A stretch of 64,000 bases of DNA from Methanocella_A sp963769045 (GCA_963769045.1 CAVYKK010000026.1:124001-188000), one strand, 5' to 3'. Positions 26,568-36,035 are shown, counted from the first letter of the stretch. The notes: a model not told the origin generated them from the letters alone. Program-made: numbers and translations.

Positions 26568-27317
26568 TCAAGCCTTTGTGGCCCCAAGAATCGCCTGCCG
26601 GGCACGGAGCACTTTCTGGTAGTCGTCAAGCTCGATGATCATGCGCTCCTGTCCGTCGAGCTTGCACAGGTCGAGTATGCCGTCGCCGGGGCAGAGGTGC
26701 TGGTCCTTGCTGCCATGGTTGTCGTTGACGTGCAGATAGGATATCCCGTCCATCTTCAGGAACTCGTAAGGCTCAGGGCAGAGTATCGCGTGTCCGACGT
26801 CGATGGTAATGCCACAGCCGCAGTGACGCTGGAAAGCCAGCAGCTCCTCCGGGGTGTGACAGTAATATGTCGGCCGGCAGGGCATGTTCTCGATGGATAG
26901 CACCACGCCATGGGAACGGGCGTAATCGGCGGCCTCTCCGAGTATCTGCAGCGCATACTCATAGCATATCGCCCGGACCATATCCTTGTGCACGAAGCCC
27001 GGGTGAGTGGTCACATAGCGTGCGCCGATGGCGACGGCCATGTCAACCGATTCGCACAGCTGTCTTCCCGTCTCCTCGCGGATGCCCCGGTTCAGGCTGG
27101 CCGGGTTCAGGTCGATGGTCGGGGAATGCATGTAAATCTCGAGTCCCCTGCCGCCGAGGCACTCGCCGATGGCGCCCAGCGGCGCCTGCCGCGGCCAGTT
27201 GGGGCCCTCGCACAGGATTTCCAGCGCGTTGAAACCGTCACGTGTGGCGGCGTCCGCCCACTCGGCAGGAGACCTCATGAACAGCGACAACGTGGAAAAG
27301 CCTATCCGTCTCTGCAT
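26568..27317 (-). CDS. Sugar phosphate isomerase/epimerase (AP endonuclease 2 / xylose isomerase-like TIM barrel)
   Basis: The barrel motifs are present: TTHPGFV, LSIENMPCRPTYYC (metal Glu in the IEN motif), CGITIDVGHAI (metal Asp and His) and YLHVNDNHGSKDQHLCPGDG (metal His pair). ATG 27317 (MQRRIGFSTL) is chosen over an upstream ATG 27362 because a TATA box (TTTTATATC) lies between them, about 27 nt before 27317, implying a leaderless start. The substrate is unknown. It is divergent from the lipoprotein gene. Confidence 0.85.
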   Translation of the reverse strand: MQRRIGFSTLSLFMRSPAEWADAATRDGFNALEILCEGPNWPRQAPLGAIGECLGGRGLEIYMHSPTIDLNPASLNRGIREETGRQLCESVDMAVAIGARYVTTHPGFVHKDMVRAICYEYALQILGEAADYARSHGVVLSIENMPCRPTYYCHTPEELLAFQRHCGCGITIDVGHAILCPEPYEFLKMDGISYLHVNDNHGSKDQHLCPGDGILDLCKLDGQERMIIELDDYQKVLRARQAILGATKA

Positions 27318-27462
27318 GGATTCGATATATGCGACTGATGATATAAAATCGTTCGGCGTCATTTATCAACGCCGGAAGGGCGGCATTCGCTCAAATTGCG
27401 GGTCAGCCATTTTTACATATAAGCCATATAAATCAAGCGTGACCGAAGAAAGCCAGAGGACA

Positions 27463-27981
27463 ATGACTGCTGTCATTCTGTTCGCTATCGCCATCGTCAT
27501 CGCGGCGGCCTCACTGGCCGGGTGTACCAGCTCGGTGCAGGACAACGATACGAGCCAGCCGGCACAGGATGCCTACCTGAACGCATACAGCGTTGGCATG
27601 GACCATCACGGATGGGCACAGGACTATTTCAACAACGGCACTTTAGCATGGGAGAACGACGATTTGCGCCAGACCATCGCGTACTATGCGAATGCAAGCT
27701 GGGAGTACAATGCGGCGGCCAACAGCTACGGCCAGATGGCACGGTACGCCAGTAGCCCGCAGGACAAAGAGTTCGGCGACAGCCTCCGGGACTGCACATT
27801 TAACCTTAGCCTGGCCTCCGACTGCTTTATGAACACGGCTATCGCGCTGGAGCAGAACGACACAGATAAAGCGTCCGCCCTGTTCGAGGAAGGCCAGTCG
27901 CGCGTTGACAGTAGCGATGCAATGCTGAACCGCTCCATCGAGCTTACTCCGGCATGGATGCTGAACCTGTCGTCAGCCTGA
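27463..27981 (+). CDS. Lipoprotein-like secreted helical protein
   Basis: The start is ATG 27463, preceded by AGAGGA. The 172-residue product has a hydrophobic signal followed by the lipobox LAGC (about residues 18-21), so it is probably lipid-anchored outside the cell. The rest is alpha-helical with repeated Asn/Asp-Ser/Thr sites and two TPR-like helix pairs around AYYANASWEYNAAANSY. Function unknown. TATA-like ATATAA motifs lie at 27418-27432. It is convergent with the MFS cluster. Confidence 0.75.
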   Translation: MTAVILFAIAIVIAAASLAGCTSSVQDNDTSQPAQDAYLNAYSVGMDHHGWAQDYFNNGTLAWENDDLRQTIAYYANASWEYNAAANSYGQMARYASSPQDKEFGDSLRDCTFNLSLASDCFMNTAIALEQNDTDKASALFEEGQSRVDSSDAMLNRSIELTPAWMLNLSSA

Positions 27982-27991
27982 CGTCTCGGCG

Positions 27992-29287
27992 TCAGGCCGA
28001 TGTCTCGACCTCGACAGTCGCCTGCCCTTCGCCCTGTGCCAGCCGGGTCTCGTGGCCCCGGAAGAACCTGTAATACATGACAGCTGCGATTGTGTAGAAC
28101 CCGCATGCAGCCAGGTAGGGCATCGTCTGCACGCCCCATGACATGAGCACGCCGGCGATGAAAGAGCCTGTGGCAAGGGCAAAACAGTTTGCCGTCGAGG
28201 TCAGGCTGGACACCGACGCCCGCTCGTCCCGGTGCACGATCTCCATCGAGAAGCTGTTGCTGACCGGCGACGATATGTTCATGAAGAGCATCCGCAGGAT
28301 ATAGGCCCCGCCCGCCAGGTAAAGGTTTGTGGTGAATGCGAGCATCAGCAGGAACGGCAGCGATATGAGATATGTCATTGAGATTGTCTTCACCTTGCCG
28401 AACCGGGCGGCGATATAGGGTACGGCTGCAGCCCCTACGACCATCGATGCCTGTGCCACTGAAAAGATAATGCCGATCTGGTCCGGGCCTGCCTGCAGTA
28501 TCTTGTTGAAGTACACGTTGAAGAAGGGCACGATCAGGCCCGCCCCTGTGCCGATCAGGCAGCTGATGACCACGAGCTGCCGGATCGTCTTTGACTCGGC
28601 GAGCTTGCGGAGGAACGCCCGGGTATCGGTCTGGACCGCGCATATCCGTTTCTTCTCCCTGATAAAGATCAGCGGGACTACGGATAACGCAGCTACCGCG
28701 AGGGAAACCATGAGCGTGTACCTGTAAGCTTCCACGCTCATCTCGCCCATCCCGAAGAACATGGCGCATACCTGTGGCAGATAGCCGCCAAACGACGTGC
28801 CGATGACGGTGGCGAAGACGAAGATGCCGAAGTTGAGACTGAAGATATGAAGGCGGTCTTCCGGCGTGCTGTTCTCCATCAGAAAGGGCACGCCGATGAC
28901 GGTGGGAATGGTCGCGAATAAGCCGTTCAGCACGCTCAGCGCCAGCAGCAGCTCCATGGATGTCACGGTATAGAGAAGGTACATCGAGACGGCGGTGAGC
29001 AGCCCCGACGTCACCAGGCACATGCGGCTGCCCATCCGGTCGCAGCATCGTGCCGCCGGGAAGGCGAACAGGCCGGTGGCAATCAGCGAGACGGAGATGA
29101 GGAGACCGATGGACTGCTCGTCGTACCCGAGCTTGAGGATGTAGAGGTTGAAGATCACGTTGGAGATGCCGACGTACAGCGACAGGAGAAACGTATAGGC
29201 AAGGTATATCCGGGCGTTCAACGTAGACCGCATCATCGTCCGCACGTAATCCTGTATCAAGAATCGCCCCACCGATTTAAGATTCAC
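27992..29287 (-). CDS. Major facilitator superfamily transporter (paralogue 1 of 3)
   Basis: The 431-residue protein has 12 predicted spans and the MFS loop motif in 'PAARCCDRMGSRM' between TM2 and TM3. Its N-terminus (YVGISNVIFNLYILKLGYDEQ) aligns with those of the two following paralogues. Archaeal relatives are annotated as multidrug or sugar-type transporters; the substrate is unknown. All three genes lie on the minus strand with 130-200-bp gaps, so each may have its own promoter. Confidence 0.85.
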   Translation of the reverse strand: MNLKSVGRFLIQDYVRTMMRSTLNARIYLAYTFLLSLYVGISNVIFNLYILKLGYDEQSIGLLISVSLIATGLFAFPAARCCDRMGSRMCLVTSGLLTAVSMYLLYTVTSMELLLALSVLNGLFATIPTVIGVPFLMENSTPEDRLHIFSLNFGIFVFATVIGTSFGGYLPQVCAMFFGMGEMSVEAYRYTLMVSLAVAALSVVPLIFIREKKRICAVQTDTRAFLRKLAESKTIRQLVVISCLIGTGAGLIVPFFNVYFNKILQAGPDQIGIIFSVAQASMVVGAAAVPYIAARFGKVKTISMTYLISLPFLLMLAFTTNLYLAGGAYILRMLFMNISSPVSNSFSMEIVHRDERASVSSLTSTANCFALATGSFIAGVLMSWGVQTMPYLAACGFYTIAAVMYYRFFRGHETRLAQGEGQATVEVETSA

Positions 29288-29488
29288 GAATAACGTAGAT
29301 TAACATGTTTTGTGTTTTTAGCACACGGAACGGCCAAATTGAAAAAAATTAGCAGAATTGACCGCTAATACCCGTCAACAGGCGGTGGATATCGGTGAAC
29401 GGGCGCATTTCATGGCCCGGCTGCCACGACAGCCTTCAATGTGCCGGTTTTATCGTGATATGCCCCGGATTTCCGGCTGCCTGGCGTG

Positions 29489-30847
29489 TCAGGGGTCCAT
29501 GAACCGGCTGCCGCCGTCCATGTAGTCTGCAGAAAGGGACCGAACATGGGTGGCGCTTTTCTGGGTCCAGCTTTTCACTATGATGGCAGGCGCGTTTTTC
29601 GGAATGGGTGTCGACAGGCGGTAGCGCCCCGGCAGCTGCTCGACATCCTTGAAGTAATGGTACAGCAGCACGGCGGTGACGAGGTAACCGGCACAGGTGA
29701 GCAGGAAGGGTATCATGAAATTGCCGTTGGCGATCAGGACGCCGCTGATGAAGGAGCTCGCCGATACCGCAAGACAGCTCCCGGTGGACATCAGCCCGAC
29801 CGCAAATCCCTGTTCATGGGGGCGTATCTGCTCCATCTGGAAACTGGTAGTCGCAGGCCCGGCCATATTGATCAGGAACATGTAAGCGACATATCCGATG
29901 GCGACCAGCGCAAAGTCGGTCGTAATTGCCATGAGGAGAAGGAACGGCGCGGATATTATCTTTGACACAACCGCGCAGCGCACCTTTCCGATCTTCGAGG
30001 TCAGATAGGGCGTCAGGATGAAGCCGACCACCATGAAGGCCCCGGCAGCTGCCGAGGTCAGCCCGATCTCGAGCACGCCCATGTTAATCACCTTCATGAA
30101 GTAGATGTTGAAGTACGGAACGATCATACCCGAGGCTACCCCGAAGGTGACGCTGGTCAGCGTGAACTTGAGCACCATCCCGGACGGACGCAGGTCCTTT
30201 AGTGAAAAGGGCTTACGCTTGTGTCCTGTGCGGATCGGGCAGGACTTGCCGGCCTTCATCAACGCGAGGAGGATACAGCCTCCCATGAGCAGCACCAGCG
30301 ACGACAGCAGGGTAAGCTGGTAGCTGTTCCCCGATGCGAAGTATCCCGCACACAGGCCCGGCAGGATGCCCCCCATCGCACATCCCAGGACCGATGCGAT
30401 CCAGCCCAGCGACGCGTTCATGCTGAAGACGTGGACTGTCTCGTTACCACAGTTCTCGGCCAGCACCGGCGTGAGACACACCGCGCTGATGGAGCTGAAC
30501 ACGCCGTACAGGGCGCTGAACAGGAGCAGCGCGTACGGGGAATGCATAATGAAGATCGGCACTATGGCTGCGACGGAGAGAGCGCTGGAAACCAGCATCA
30601 TCTTCCTCCGGTCGAACCGATCGCATAAGATGCCTGCCGGGATGGACATGGCAGAGGAGGTGAGCAGCGAGACCGAGAGCAGCAGCCCTAAAAAGTCTGT
30701 GCGGTAGCCCATGTCCAGGATGTACAGGTTGAAGATGATCCCGTAAATGCCGGCATAGAGGCCCATGATGATCGTGCGCAGCAGCAGCAGCTTGATATTG
30801 ATGTTGAAGCCGGACAACGCACGAATGTAACTCTTAATTATTTCCAT
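29489..30847 (-). CDS. Major facilitator superfamily transporter (paralogue 2 of 3)
   Basis: The 452-residue MFS protein with 12 spans carries the loop-2/3 motif GILCDRFDRRKMML. Its N-terminus (GLYAGIYGIIFNLYILDMGY) is close to that of paralogue 3, closer than either is to paralogue 1. The C-terminus is longer, with a polar tail of about 35 residues. It is an internal member of a three-gene array, which suggests stepwise duplication. Confidence 0.85.
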   Translation of the reverse strand: MEIIKSYIRALSGFNINIKLLLLRTIIMGLYAGIYGIIFNLYILDMGYRTDFLGLLLSVSLLTSSAMSIPAGILCDRFDRRKMMLVSSALSVAAIVPIFIMHSPYALLLFSALYGVFSSISAVCLTPVLAENCGNETVHVFSMNASLGWIASVLGCAMGGILPGLCAGYFASGNSYQLTLLSSLVLLMGGCILLALMKAGKSCPIRTGHKRKPFSLKDLRPSGMVLKFTLTSVTFGVASGMIVPYFNIYFMKVINMGVLEIGLTSAAAGAFMVVGFILTPYLTSKIGKVRCAVVSKIISAPFLLLMAITTDFALVAIGYVAYMFLINMAGPATTSFQMEQIRPHEQGFAVGLMSTGSCLAVSASSFISGVLIANGNFMIPFLLTCAGYLVTAVLLYHYFKDVEQLPGRYRLSTPIPKNAPAIIVKSWTQKSATHVRSLSADYMDGGSRFMDP

Positions 30848-30977
30848 CCCTCGTCTGTGCTAGAATAGCAGGTGTCAGCATGCAAGTTTAAAACCTTCTG
30901 CCTGCCGTAAGACCCCATTGACTCCCCTGCTTGCCGATTGCAGGGTAACCGTGACAGAAAAGCAAGGCGAAGCCGGC

Positions 30978-32255
30978 TCATTCTCCCGTTTCGGCCGGCC
31001 TGGGAGGCGTGTGAAGCAGCTGCCGGGATACCGGCGTGGCCGCAGGCCATGACTGTCCTTCTTCACGGCCGAAGTAATAGTACATCAGTCCGGCTGCTAT
31101 GATGTAGGCCAGACAGGTGATCGTAAAAGGCAGCGTGTAGTTATTGCCGGCCATCAGCAGCCCGCCCGCATAAGTGCTGGCGGCGATCGCGAAGCTCTGG
31201 CCCATGGACATGAGCCCGACCGCATATCCGCGCTCCTCCGGCCGGATGACTTCCATCTGCAGGCTCGTAGTCGCCGGAGCGGCTATGTTCATCAGGAACA
31301 TACGCATGACGTAGGCGACGGACGCGATGAGGAAACTGCTTGTGATCGCCAGCAGTATCAGGAATGGCAGCGAGGCGATCTGAGTCACGACGGCTGACCT
31401 GGCCCGGCCGACCTTCGCGGAGAGCCACGGTATCGCGAGGAAACCGGCCACCATGAACATGCTGGCGACAGCGAAGACGAGGCCTGTGCCGAAAACGCTG
31501 GCGTGCACGATCTGAGTGAAATAGACGTTAAAGTACGGCACGATCATCCCCGAGCCGGCGCCGATGATGACGCTGATCAGCATGAATTTCCATACGACTG
31601 GCGAAGGCCTCAGGTTGATCGGCGGGCGGCTGCTTTGACGGACGGCATGCTTGTTCCCTTTGAGGAACAGCAGCATCGTCCAGCCGATGGCGAGCAGCAT
31701 CAGCGAGAATATCATCGTGAGCCGGTACTTGTCGCCCGAGACAGGCAGGTACGGCCACAGGTATGGCAATACGCCCCCGACGACGAAGCCGAGCACGGAC
31801 GCGGCCCACGACAGTGCCGCGCTGGCGCTGAAGACATGGGTCATCACGCCCTTCTCGCAGTTCTCTGTGAGGAACGGCGTGGCACACACGAGGCTGATCT
31901 GGCTGAAGATGCCGCTGACGGCTGCGGAAACCAGCAGCACGGCAGGGGAAGAGGAGACGAACAGCGGCAGCATGGTCACGATGGACAGGAGGCCGAAGAT
32001 GACCAGGATCGCCTTATGGTTGAACCGGTCGCAGAGCATGCCTGCCGGGATCGAAGCAAGCGCGGACGCGAGCAGCGTTACCGAGAGCAGCAGGCCGAGA
32101 AAGCCGGTATCGAAACCCATGCGGAGCACGTACAGATTGAACACTACGCCATAGATGCCGGCGTATATCCCGGTGATGAACGTCTGCGCCAGGAATAATC
32201 GGACGTTCGTGTTGAATCCGCACATGCTGCGTATGTAGTCTCCTGCCATGGTCAC
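30978..32255 (-). CDS. Major facilitator superfamily transporter (paralogue 3 of 3)
   Basis: The 425-residue MFS protein has 12 spans and the loop motif GMLCDRFNHKAI. GIYAGIYGVVFNLYVLRMGF near the start and RPEERGYAVGLMSMGQS in the second half align with paralogue 2. It is the first of the array in transcription order. Upstream, 32256-32480 is AT-rich and serves as the divergent promoter region with the DUF1328-like gene. Confidence 0.85.
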   Translation of the reverse strand: MTMAGDYIRSMCGFNTNVRLFLAQTFITGIYAGIYGVVFNLYVLRMGFDTGFLGLLLSVTLLASALASIPAGMLCDRFNHKAILVIFGLLSIVTMLPLFVSSSPAVLLVSAAVSGIFSQISLVCATPFLTENCEKGVMTHVFSASAALSWAASVLGFVVGGVLPYLWPYLPVSGDKYRLTMIFSLMLLAIGWTMLLFLKGNKHAVRQSSRPPINLRPSPVVWKFMLISVIIGAGSGMIVPYFNVYFTQIVHASVFGTGLVFAVASMFMVAGFLAIPWLSAKVGRARSAVVTQIASLPFLILLAITSSFLIASVAYVMRMFLMNIAAPATTSLQMEVIRPEERGYAVGLMSMGQSFAIAASTYAGGLLMAGNNYTLPFTITCLAYIIAAGLMYYYFGREEGQSWPAATPVSRQLLHTPPRPAETGE

Positions 32256-32480
32256 CTCAGAGTTCCTCCGACAATTTTACGGTATAGGGTTAAAGCCTTC
32301 TGCTTGCTTTTATACAGCAAATAAACCCTAATTAATCACTTGATTTAAAATTACATGGTTAATACACGATGTTACTGTAAAATTAGGTATTAATACGGTT
32401 TTTTCTACCCTATTTAGCCTAAAATGTAATGAATGTTTATATTTATAAAAATGGTATGATACATTAAAGTTGGTGATACA

Positions 32481-32672
32481 ATGGATGGTCTTATTTGGTT
32501 AGCCGTGGTGTTTTTAGTCCTGGCGCTGGTAGCGTACGTCCTCGGGGCCAGGGGTATCGCAGGTTTCAGCATGGAGATCGCCAAGTGGCTGGTTATTATC
32601 TTCGTGATCCTGGCAGTGCTGGTGATCCTCTTCGGCGGCAGGGTACTGCTTCCGGCGATGCTGCTGATCTAA
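32481..32672 (+). CDS. DUF1328-like small membrane protein
   Basis: The 63-residue protein has two hydrophobic helices. The pattern 'WLAVVFLVLALVAYVLGARGIAGF...IAKWLVIIFVILAVLVILFGG' follows the DUF1328/YtjA family: two spans around a conserved Gly-x-x-G-I-A-G and a terminal FGG. Bacterial relatives are stress-induced; the role is unknown. The Shine-Dalgarno GGTGAT precedes the ATG by 5 nt and a TATA box (TTTATATTTATAAAA) lies upstream. A T-rich stretch after the stop (32683-32690) is a likely terminator. Confidence 0.8.
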   Translation: MDGLIWLAVVFLVLALVAYVLGARGIAGFSMEIAKWLVIIFVILAVLVILFGGRVLLPAMLLI

Positions 32673-32941
32673 AAAATGCCTCTTTTTTATTTTCATTCCC
32701 TTAGCAGTCGCTACGTGCCGGCGCGCTGTTACTGTCCGGTCGCCATGGCCGGCATGGCCGGCACCGATCACCATTGCCCCCGTCAGAGTCAGGCGTTCAT
32801 GAGCCTTGCGCCCCCATAAATACAGACAAGTACAAATAGAGAGAGATATTATTCATACTCAAAGCACAGAGAGTGGTATCTCTGATATCAGGGGAATCGG
32901 CGAGTCATTTGCCGATAATGGGATGGATGGAGCAATAAAAA

Positions 32942-34315
32942 GTGTTAGACAGTACTTTGTTATTATGGATACTGCTGATCCTGGGGCTTGGCAAGGTGCT
33001 GGGCATGATCGCCGAACGGCTCGGGTTCCCGTCGATCATCGGCGAGCTACTCGTCGGCATACTGCTGGGCCCGATGGCACTGGGGCTGATCACCCCCTCG
33101 GAGGCCAACCTGGTCAACTGGGAAAACCTCGAGGTGCTGGCCAGCCTCGGCGTCATGTTCATGATGTTCATCATGGGACTCTCGATCAACGTGGAGACGA
33201 TTATCAAGAATAACGCCCGCAGCGCCTCCGCCATCACACTCATAGGCGCCTCGCTCGTCTTCATCGGGGCCACGGCTGCCACACTGGTCATCGACCTGGC
33301 CATGGGCCAGGAACTGTACTTCTCGATCGCGCAGGCGTGCATCGTGGGCGTGGCGCTCACATCGACGTCCACCGTCATCGGCTTCCGTTATTTAAGCGAG
33401 ATAGGCGACCGGTTCTCGAACGTATTCAAGACCCTCGTCGCCGTCGAGGTCACCGACGGCATCTTCTCCATCGTCCTGCTGGCCGTGTTCCTCTCGGTGC
33501 TGCAGGCCTATACCAGCATTACCGAGGCCGGCGGCTCCCTGGACCTGGGCCAGTTCCTCCCCGTGATCGGGTCGAAGGCATTCACGCTCCTGATGCTTGT
33601 CATCGGCTTCATGATCTTCGTCATCAAGTTCGGCGGCGCCGTCGCCAACTGGCTGCTGGGCATCTCCAGGCGCACGAGCGAAGACCAGTCGATCATCACA
33701 CTATCGCTGATCATCCTGTTCGCCGTAGCAGCCCTGAGCGACTGGCTCGAGCTCACCGCCGTCATCGGGGCATTCCTTGCCGGGGCCATCCTTGCCGGGT
33801 CTCCGTTCAGCGAGACCGTGATCATGCCGAAGATCAAGGCTGTCGGCTACGGCCTGTTCATCCCCATCTTCTTCGCCTTCACAGGCCTGCAGATGGACTT
33901 CGGGGCCATCCTGGGCGGCGCGGCACTACAACTGCCCGCCGGCATCGGCATTCCCTATTACCTTATCCTGTTCGTCCTGCTGCTGGTCACCGTTATCATC
34001 TTCAAGTACTTCGGTGCGATCATTGGCTGCGCCTACGCAGGCGGCTTCAAGCTCAAGGACGCCCGCAAGATCGGATGTTCGGCTATCTGTGTAGGGGAAG
34101 ATACGCTTGTCATCGCCCAGATTGGCGCCATGGTCATGTTCACGGCTGGCATGCCGCTGATCACTCCTGCCATCTTCTCGGTGCTGGGCATGCTCATCAT
34201 CGTGACCTCGGTCCTCACCCCCTTCATGCTAAAATGGGCCTTCAGCGTGAACGAGACGCCAGCGATGGCCTCCCCACGGGGCGGGGGCATGAAGAACAAG
34301 AGAAAAAGCATATAG
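32942..34315 (+). CDS. CPA2-family cation:proton antiporter (KefB/NapA-like)
   Basis: The 457-residue membrane protein has about 12-13 spans. Family motifs include LGFPSIIGELLVGILLGP (TM2), LGVMFMMFIMGL (TM3) and ELTAVIGAFLAGAILAGSPF in the second half. It lacks the cytoplasmic TrkA-N domain found in longer Kef proteins. It should exchange Na+ or K+ for H+ across the membrane. The start is GTG 32942 with GGAG 9 nt upstream. The next feature is tRNA-Gly on the same strand. Confidence 0.9.
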   Translation: MLDSTLLLWILLILGLGKVLGMIAERLGFPSIIGELLVGILLGPMALGLITPSEANLVNWENLEVLASLGVMFMMFIMGLSINVETIIKNNARSASAITLIGASLVFIGATAATLVIDLAMGQELYFSIAQACIVGVALTSTSTVIGFRYLSEIGDRFSNVFKTLVAVEVTDGIFSIVLLAVFLSVLQAYTSITEAGGSLDLGQFLPVIGSKAFTLLMLVIGFMIFVIKFGGAVANWLLGISRRTSEDQSIITLSLIILFAVAALSDWLELTAVIGAFLAGAILAGSPFSETVIMPKIKAVGYGLFIPIFFAFTGLQMDFGAILGGAALQLPAGIGIPYYLILFVLLLVTVIIFKYFGAIIGCAYAGGFKLKDARKIGCSAICVGEDTLVIAQIGAMVMFTAGMPLITPAIFSVLGMLIIVTSVLTPFMLKWAFSVNETPAMASPRGGGMKNKRKSI

Positions 34316-34377
34316 GCCCGTCTGCCGGGCGCGTTTCTTTATTACCCCGGCAGGCTGCTGCGCCTTGTCGGGGCGAA

Positions 34378-34387
34378 AATATTATAT
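34378..34387 (+). promoter_or_regulatory. BRE/TATA promoter of tRNA-Gly
   Basis: The sequence GGGGCGAAAATATTATATG ends about 30 nt before the tRNA 5' end. The GC/A-rich left half fits the B-recognition element and AATATTATAT the TATA box. This is the clearest archaeal core promoter in the window. Confidence 0.7.
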
Positions 34388-34417
34388 GTCATCAGCACAA
34401 TTAGGGTTCTGCGCGAT

Positions 34418-34489
34418 GCGCCGGTAGTGTAGTGGTTATCACTATGGCTTGCCAAGCCATAAACTCGGGTTCGATCCCCGACCGGCGCA
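34418..34489 (+). tRNA. tRNA-Gly (anticodon GCC)
   Basis: The cloverleaf is complete: acceptor GCGCCGG/CCGGCGC, D arm with TAGTGTAGTGGTTATCACT, anticodon arm TGGCTTGCCAAGCCA giving GCC, T arm CGGGTTCGATCCCCG and discriminator A. Length is 72 nt, without encoded CCA. It reads GGC and GGT codons. It has its own promoter upstream. Confidence 0.97.
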
Positions 34490-34509
34490 TAGGATTTTTG
34501 AAGGCTCCC

Positions 34510-34628
34510 GGGAACTTTCTAAAAAAGTTCCCTGGGTCTCGACACCAAACACATGTGCCGAAGGCACCGTTTAAAGGATCGTTTTTGAAGGGGTGCAAGG
34601 GGGGGACTTTTTCCCAAAAAGTCCCCCC
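34510..34628. repeat. Three successive perfect hairpins downstream of tRNA-Gly
   Basis: Stem 1: GGGAACTTT/AAAGTTCCC at 34510-34518 and 34524-34532. Stem 2: GTGCC/GGCAC around 34555-34567. Stem 3: 13 bp, GGGGGGACTTTTT/AAAAAGTCCCCCC at 34600-34612 and 34616-34628 with a three-base loop. Stems 1 and 3 share the core GGGAACTTT/GGGGACTTT and may be related repeats. The stretch to 34796 holds no other feature. Confidence 0.65.
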
Positions 34629-34796
34629 TGTACACTAAGCCTTAATAGATATCAATACCAAGCCCGACTGCTGGCATGCGGCGATTGCTCGTCTACAAGC
34701 CCATGCCATCGCCCCGCAGCCCCTCGCGCGCGTACGCATAGCAAAAGAGCAAAAAATAATTATTACCCAATCGCCTTTTTATGTGCGGTGGTTTAG

Positions 34797-35054
34797 CTGA
34801 AAATATCTGTTAGCACAAAGACAACGGTCGACGGCGAGACGTCGGTCGACTACAGCAGCAAGCTGGAAATGCCTCCCAGCGCGGACTTCGATGTATCGGT
34901 GGACAACGGCGGGCTGGTCATCAGCGCGCTGAACGAGGTGGCCAACAGCAAGAAGAAGACAAAACGCGACATCTCCGTCGAGATCGTCCTTGACCGGGAG
35001 TTGAGCAAAAAGATCGCCGCGGCTTGTAAGAATCTGCCTGTGCTCCCAAAGTGA
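34797..35054 (+). CDS. Small unidentified protein with apparent CTG start
   Basis: The frame is closed by TAG at 34794-34796. The first conventional start is ATG 34869 (61 residues), but it has no Shine-Dalgarno. GGTGG (34787-34791) lies 5 nt before CTG 34797, which opens the frame right after the stop and adds 24 residues of strand-like sequence (KISVSTKTTVDGETSVDYSS). The 85-residue product has a beta-rich first half and a Lys-rich helix ending NLPVLPK. I do not recognise the family. Confidence 0.55.
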   Translation: MKISVSTKTTVDGETSVDYSSKLEMPPSADFDVSVDNGGLVISALNEVANSKKKTKRDISVEIVLDRELSKKIAAACKNLPVLPK

Positions 35055-35198
35055 AGCCTTTAATGTTTTTAGCTATTTTTATCACGGGGCCGTAAGGCCG
35101 TTTAGCCGTCAGTGCCGCTGGCGGTTTCTGGCGATCATGTCGATAATATTTTTAATTATATTGTACATATTATAGATAGAATACCCCTGGTGAACCGC

Positions 35199-36035
35199 TT
35201 GAAGAAGAGCACGTTAGTCTCCATCGTCAGCACTACTGACCCCCTCAACGGGCCGAAGATCGCCCTTGACCAGGTGCATGCCCCCGATATCCTGGGCAGG
35301 TACCAGCGTGTATTGATAAAGCCGAACTACGTCAACGGCAGCCACCCGTCCACCGGCGTGACCACTGACCCGCGCGTGGTCCGGGGTATCGTAGAATACC
35401 TGCTGGAGCGCGGGTGGAGCAACCGGGAGTTTGCGGTAGGCGAGGGGGGCATGGCCAGCGTGAACACCATGGAGACGTTCCGCACCAGCGGCCTGATCGA
35501 TGAGCTCAAGGGCTATGGGGTCAAGCTTATTGACCTGAACTCCGAGCCCCATGTGGACGTGGCTATCGAGGGCGGCCGGTCATTGAAGACGGTCAAAGTG
35601 GCCCGCTCCTTCGTGGACTACGACTGTATCCTGTCGGTGCCCAAGCTGAAGGTGCACTGCTGGTCGCTGTCGACGCTGTCCATGAAGAACATGATGGGCG
35701 GCATCCTTCCCAAGGGCATCATGCACGACGACCTGGCCCAGAAGATCGTGGACCTCAACCGCGTCTTCGGCCCGGAACTGACTGTTATCGACGGCATCCT
35801 GGGCTGCCAGCGCCACGAGCTGGCCTGCGACCCCATCGACTCGAACGTGATCATCGCAGGCGAAGACTTCGTGGCCACGGACGCCGTCGGCTCTTTCCTG
35901 ATGGGCCTGGCGCCGGAAGAGGTATTGTACCTGCAGCTCGCCAAAAAGGCCGGGCTGGGCGAGAATGACATGGACATGATCGAGTACACAGGGGAAGAGA
36001 TCAGCAAGATCAGGAAGCACTATAAATTATGTTAA
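35199..36035 (+). CDS. DUF362-family protein
   Basis: The 278-residue product matches DUF362: VLIKPNYVNGSHPSTGVTTD near the start, VGEGGMAS, a central SVPKLKVHCWSLSTLSMKNMMGGI and GEDFVATDAVGSFLMGL. Members are often found with ferredoxin domains in methanogens; their reaction is unknown. The start TTG 35199 is preferred because GGTGA lies 5 nt upstream; GTG 35190 and an ATG 78 bases earlier are also open. A TATA-like ATTATATTGTACATATTATA lies just before. Confidence 0.8.
   Translation: MKKSTLVSIVSTTDPLNGPKIALDQVHAPDILGRYQRVLIKPNYVNGSHPSTGVTTDPRVVRGIVEYLLERGWSNREFAVGEGGMASVNTMETFRTSGLIDELKGYGVKLIDLNSEPHVDVAIEGGRSLKTVKVARSFVDYDCILSVPKLKVHCWSLSTLSMKNMMGGILPKGIMHDDLAQKIVDLNRVFGPELTVIDGILGCQRHELACDPIDSNVIIAGEDFVATDAVGSFLMGLAPEEVLYLQLAKKAGLGENDMDMIEYTGEEISKIRKHYKLC

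Noticed and set aside
27726..29048. 440-codon open frame overlapping MFS paralogue 1 on the same strand
   Set aside because: It is a shifted frame of a clear MFS gene, rich in Arg, His and Pro, with no membrane segments or domain.
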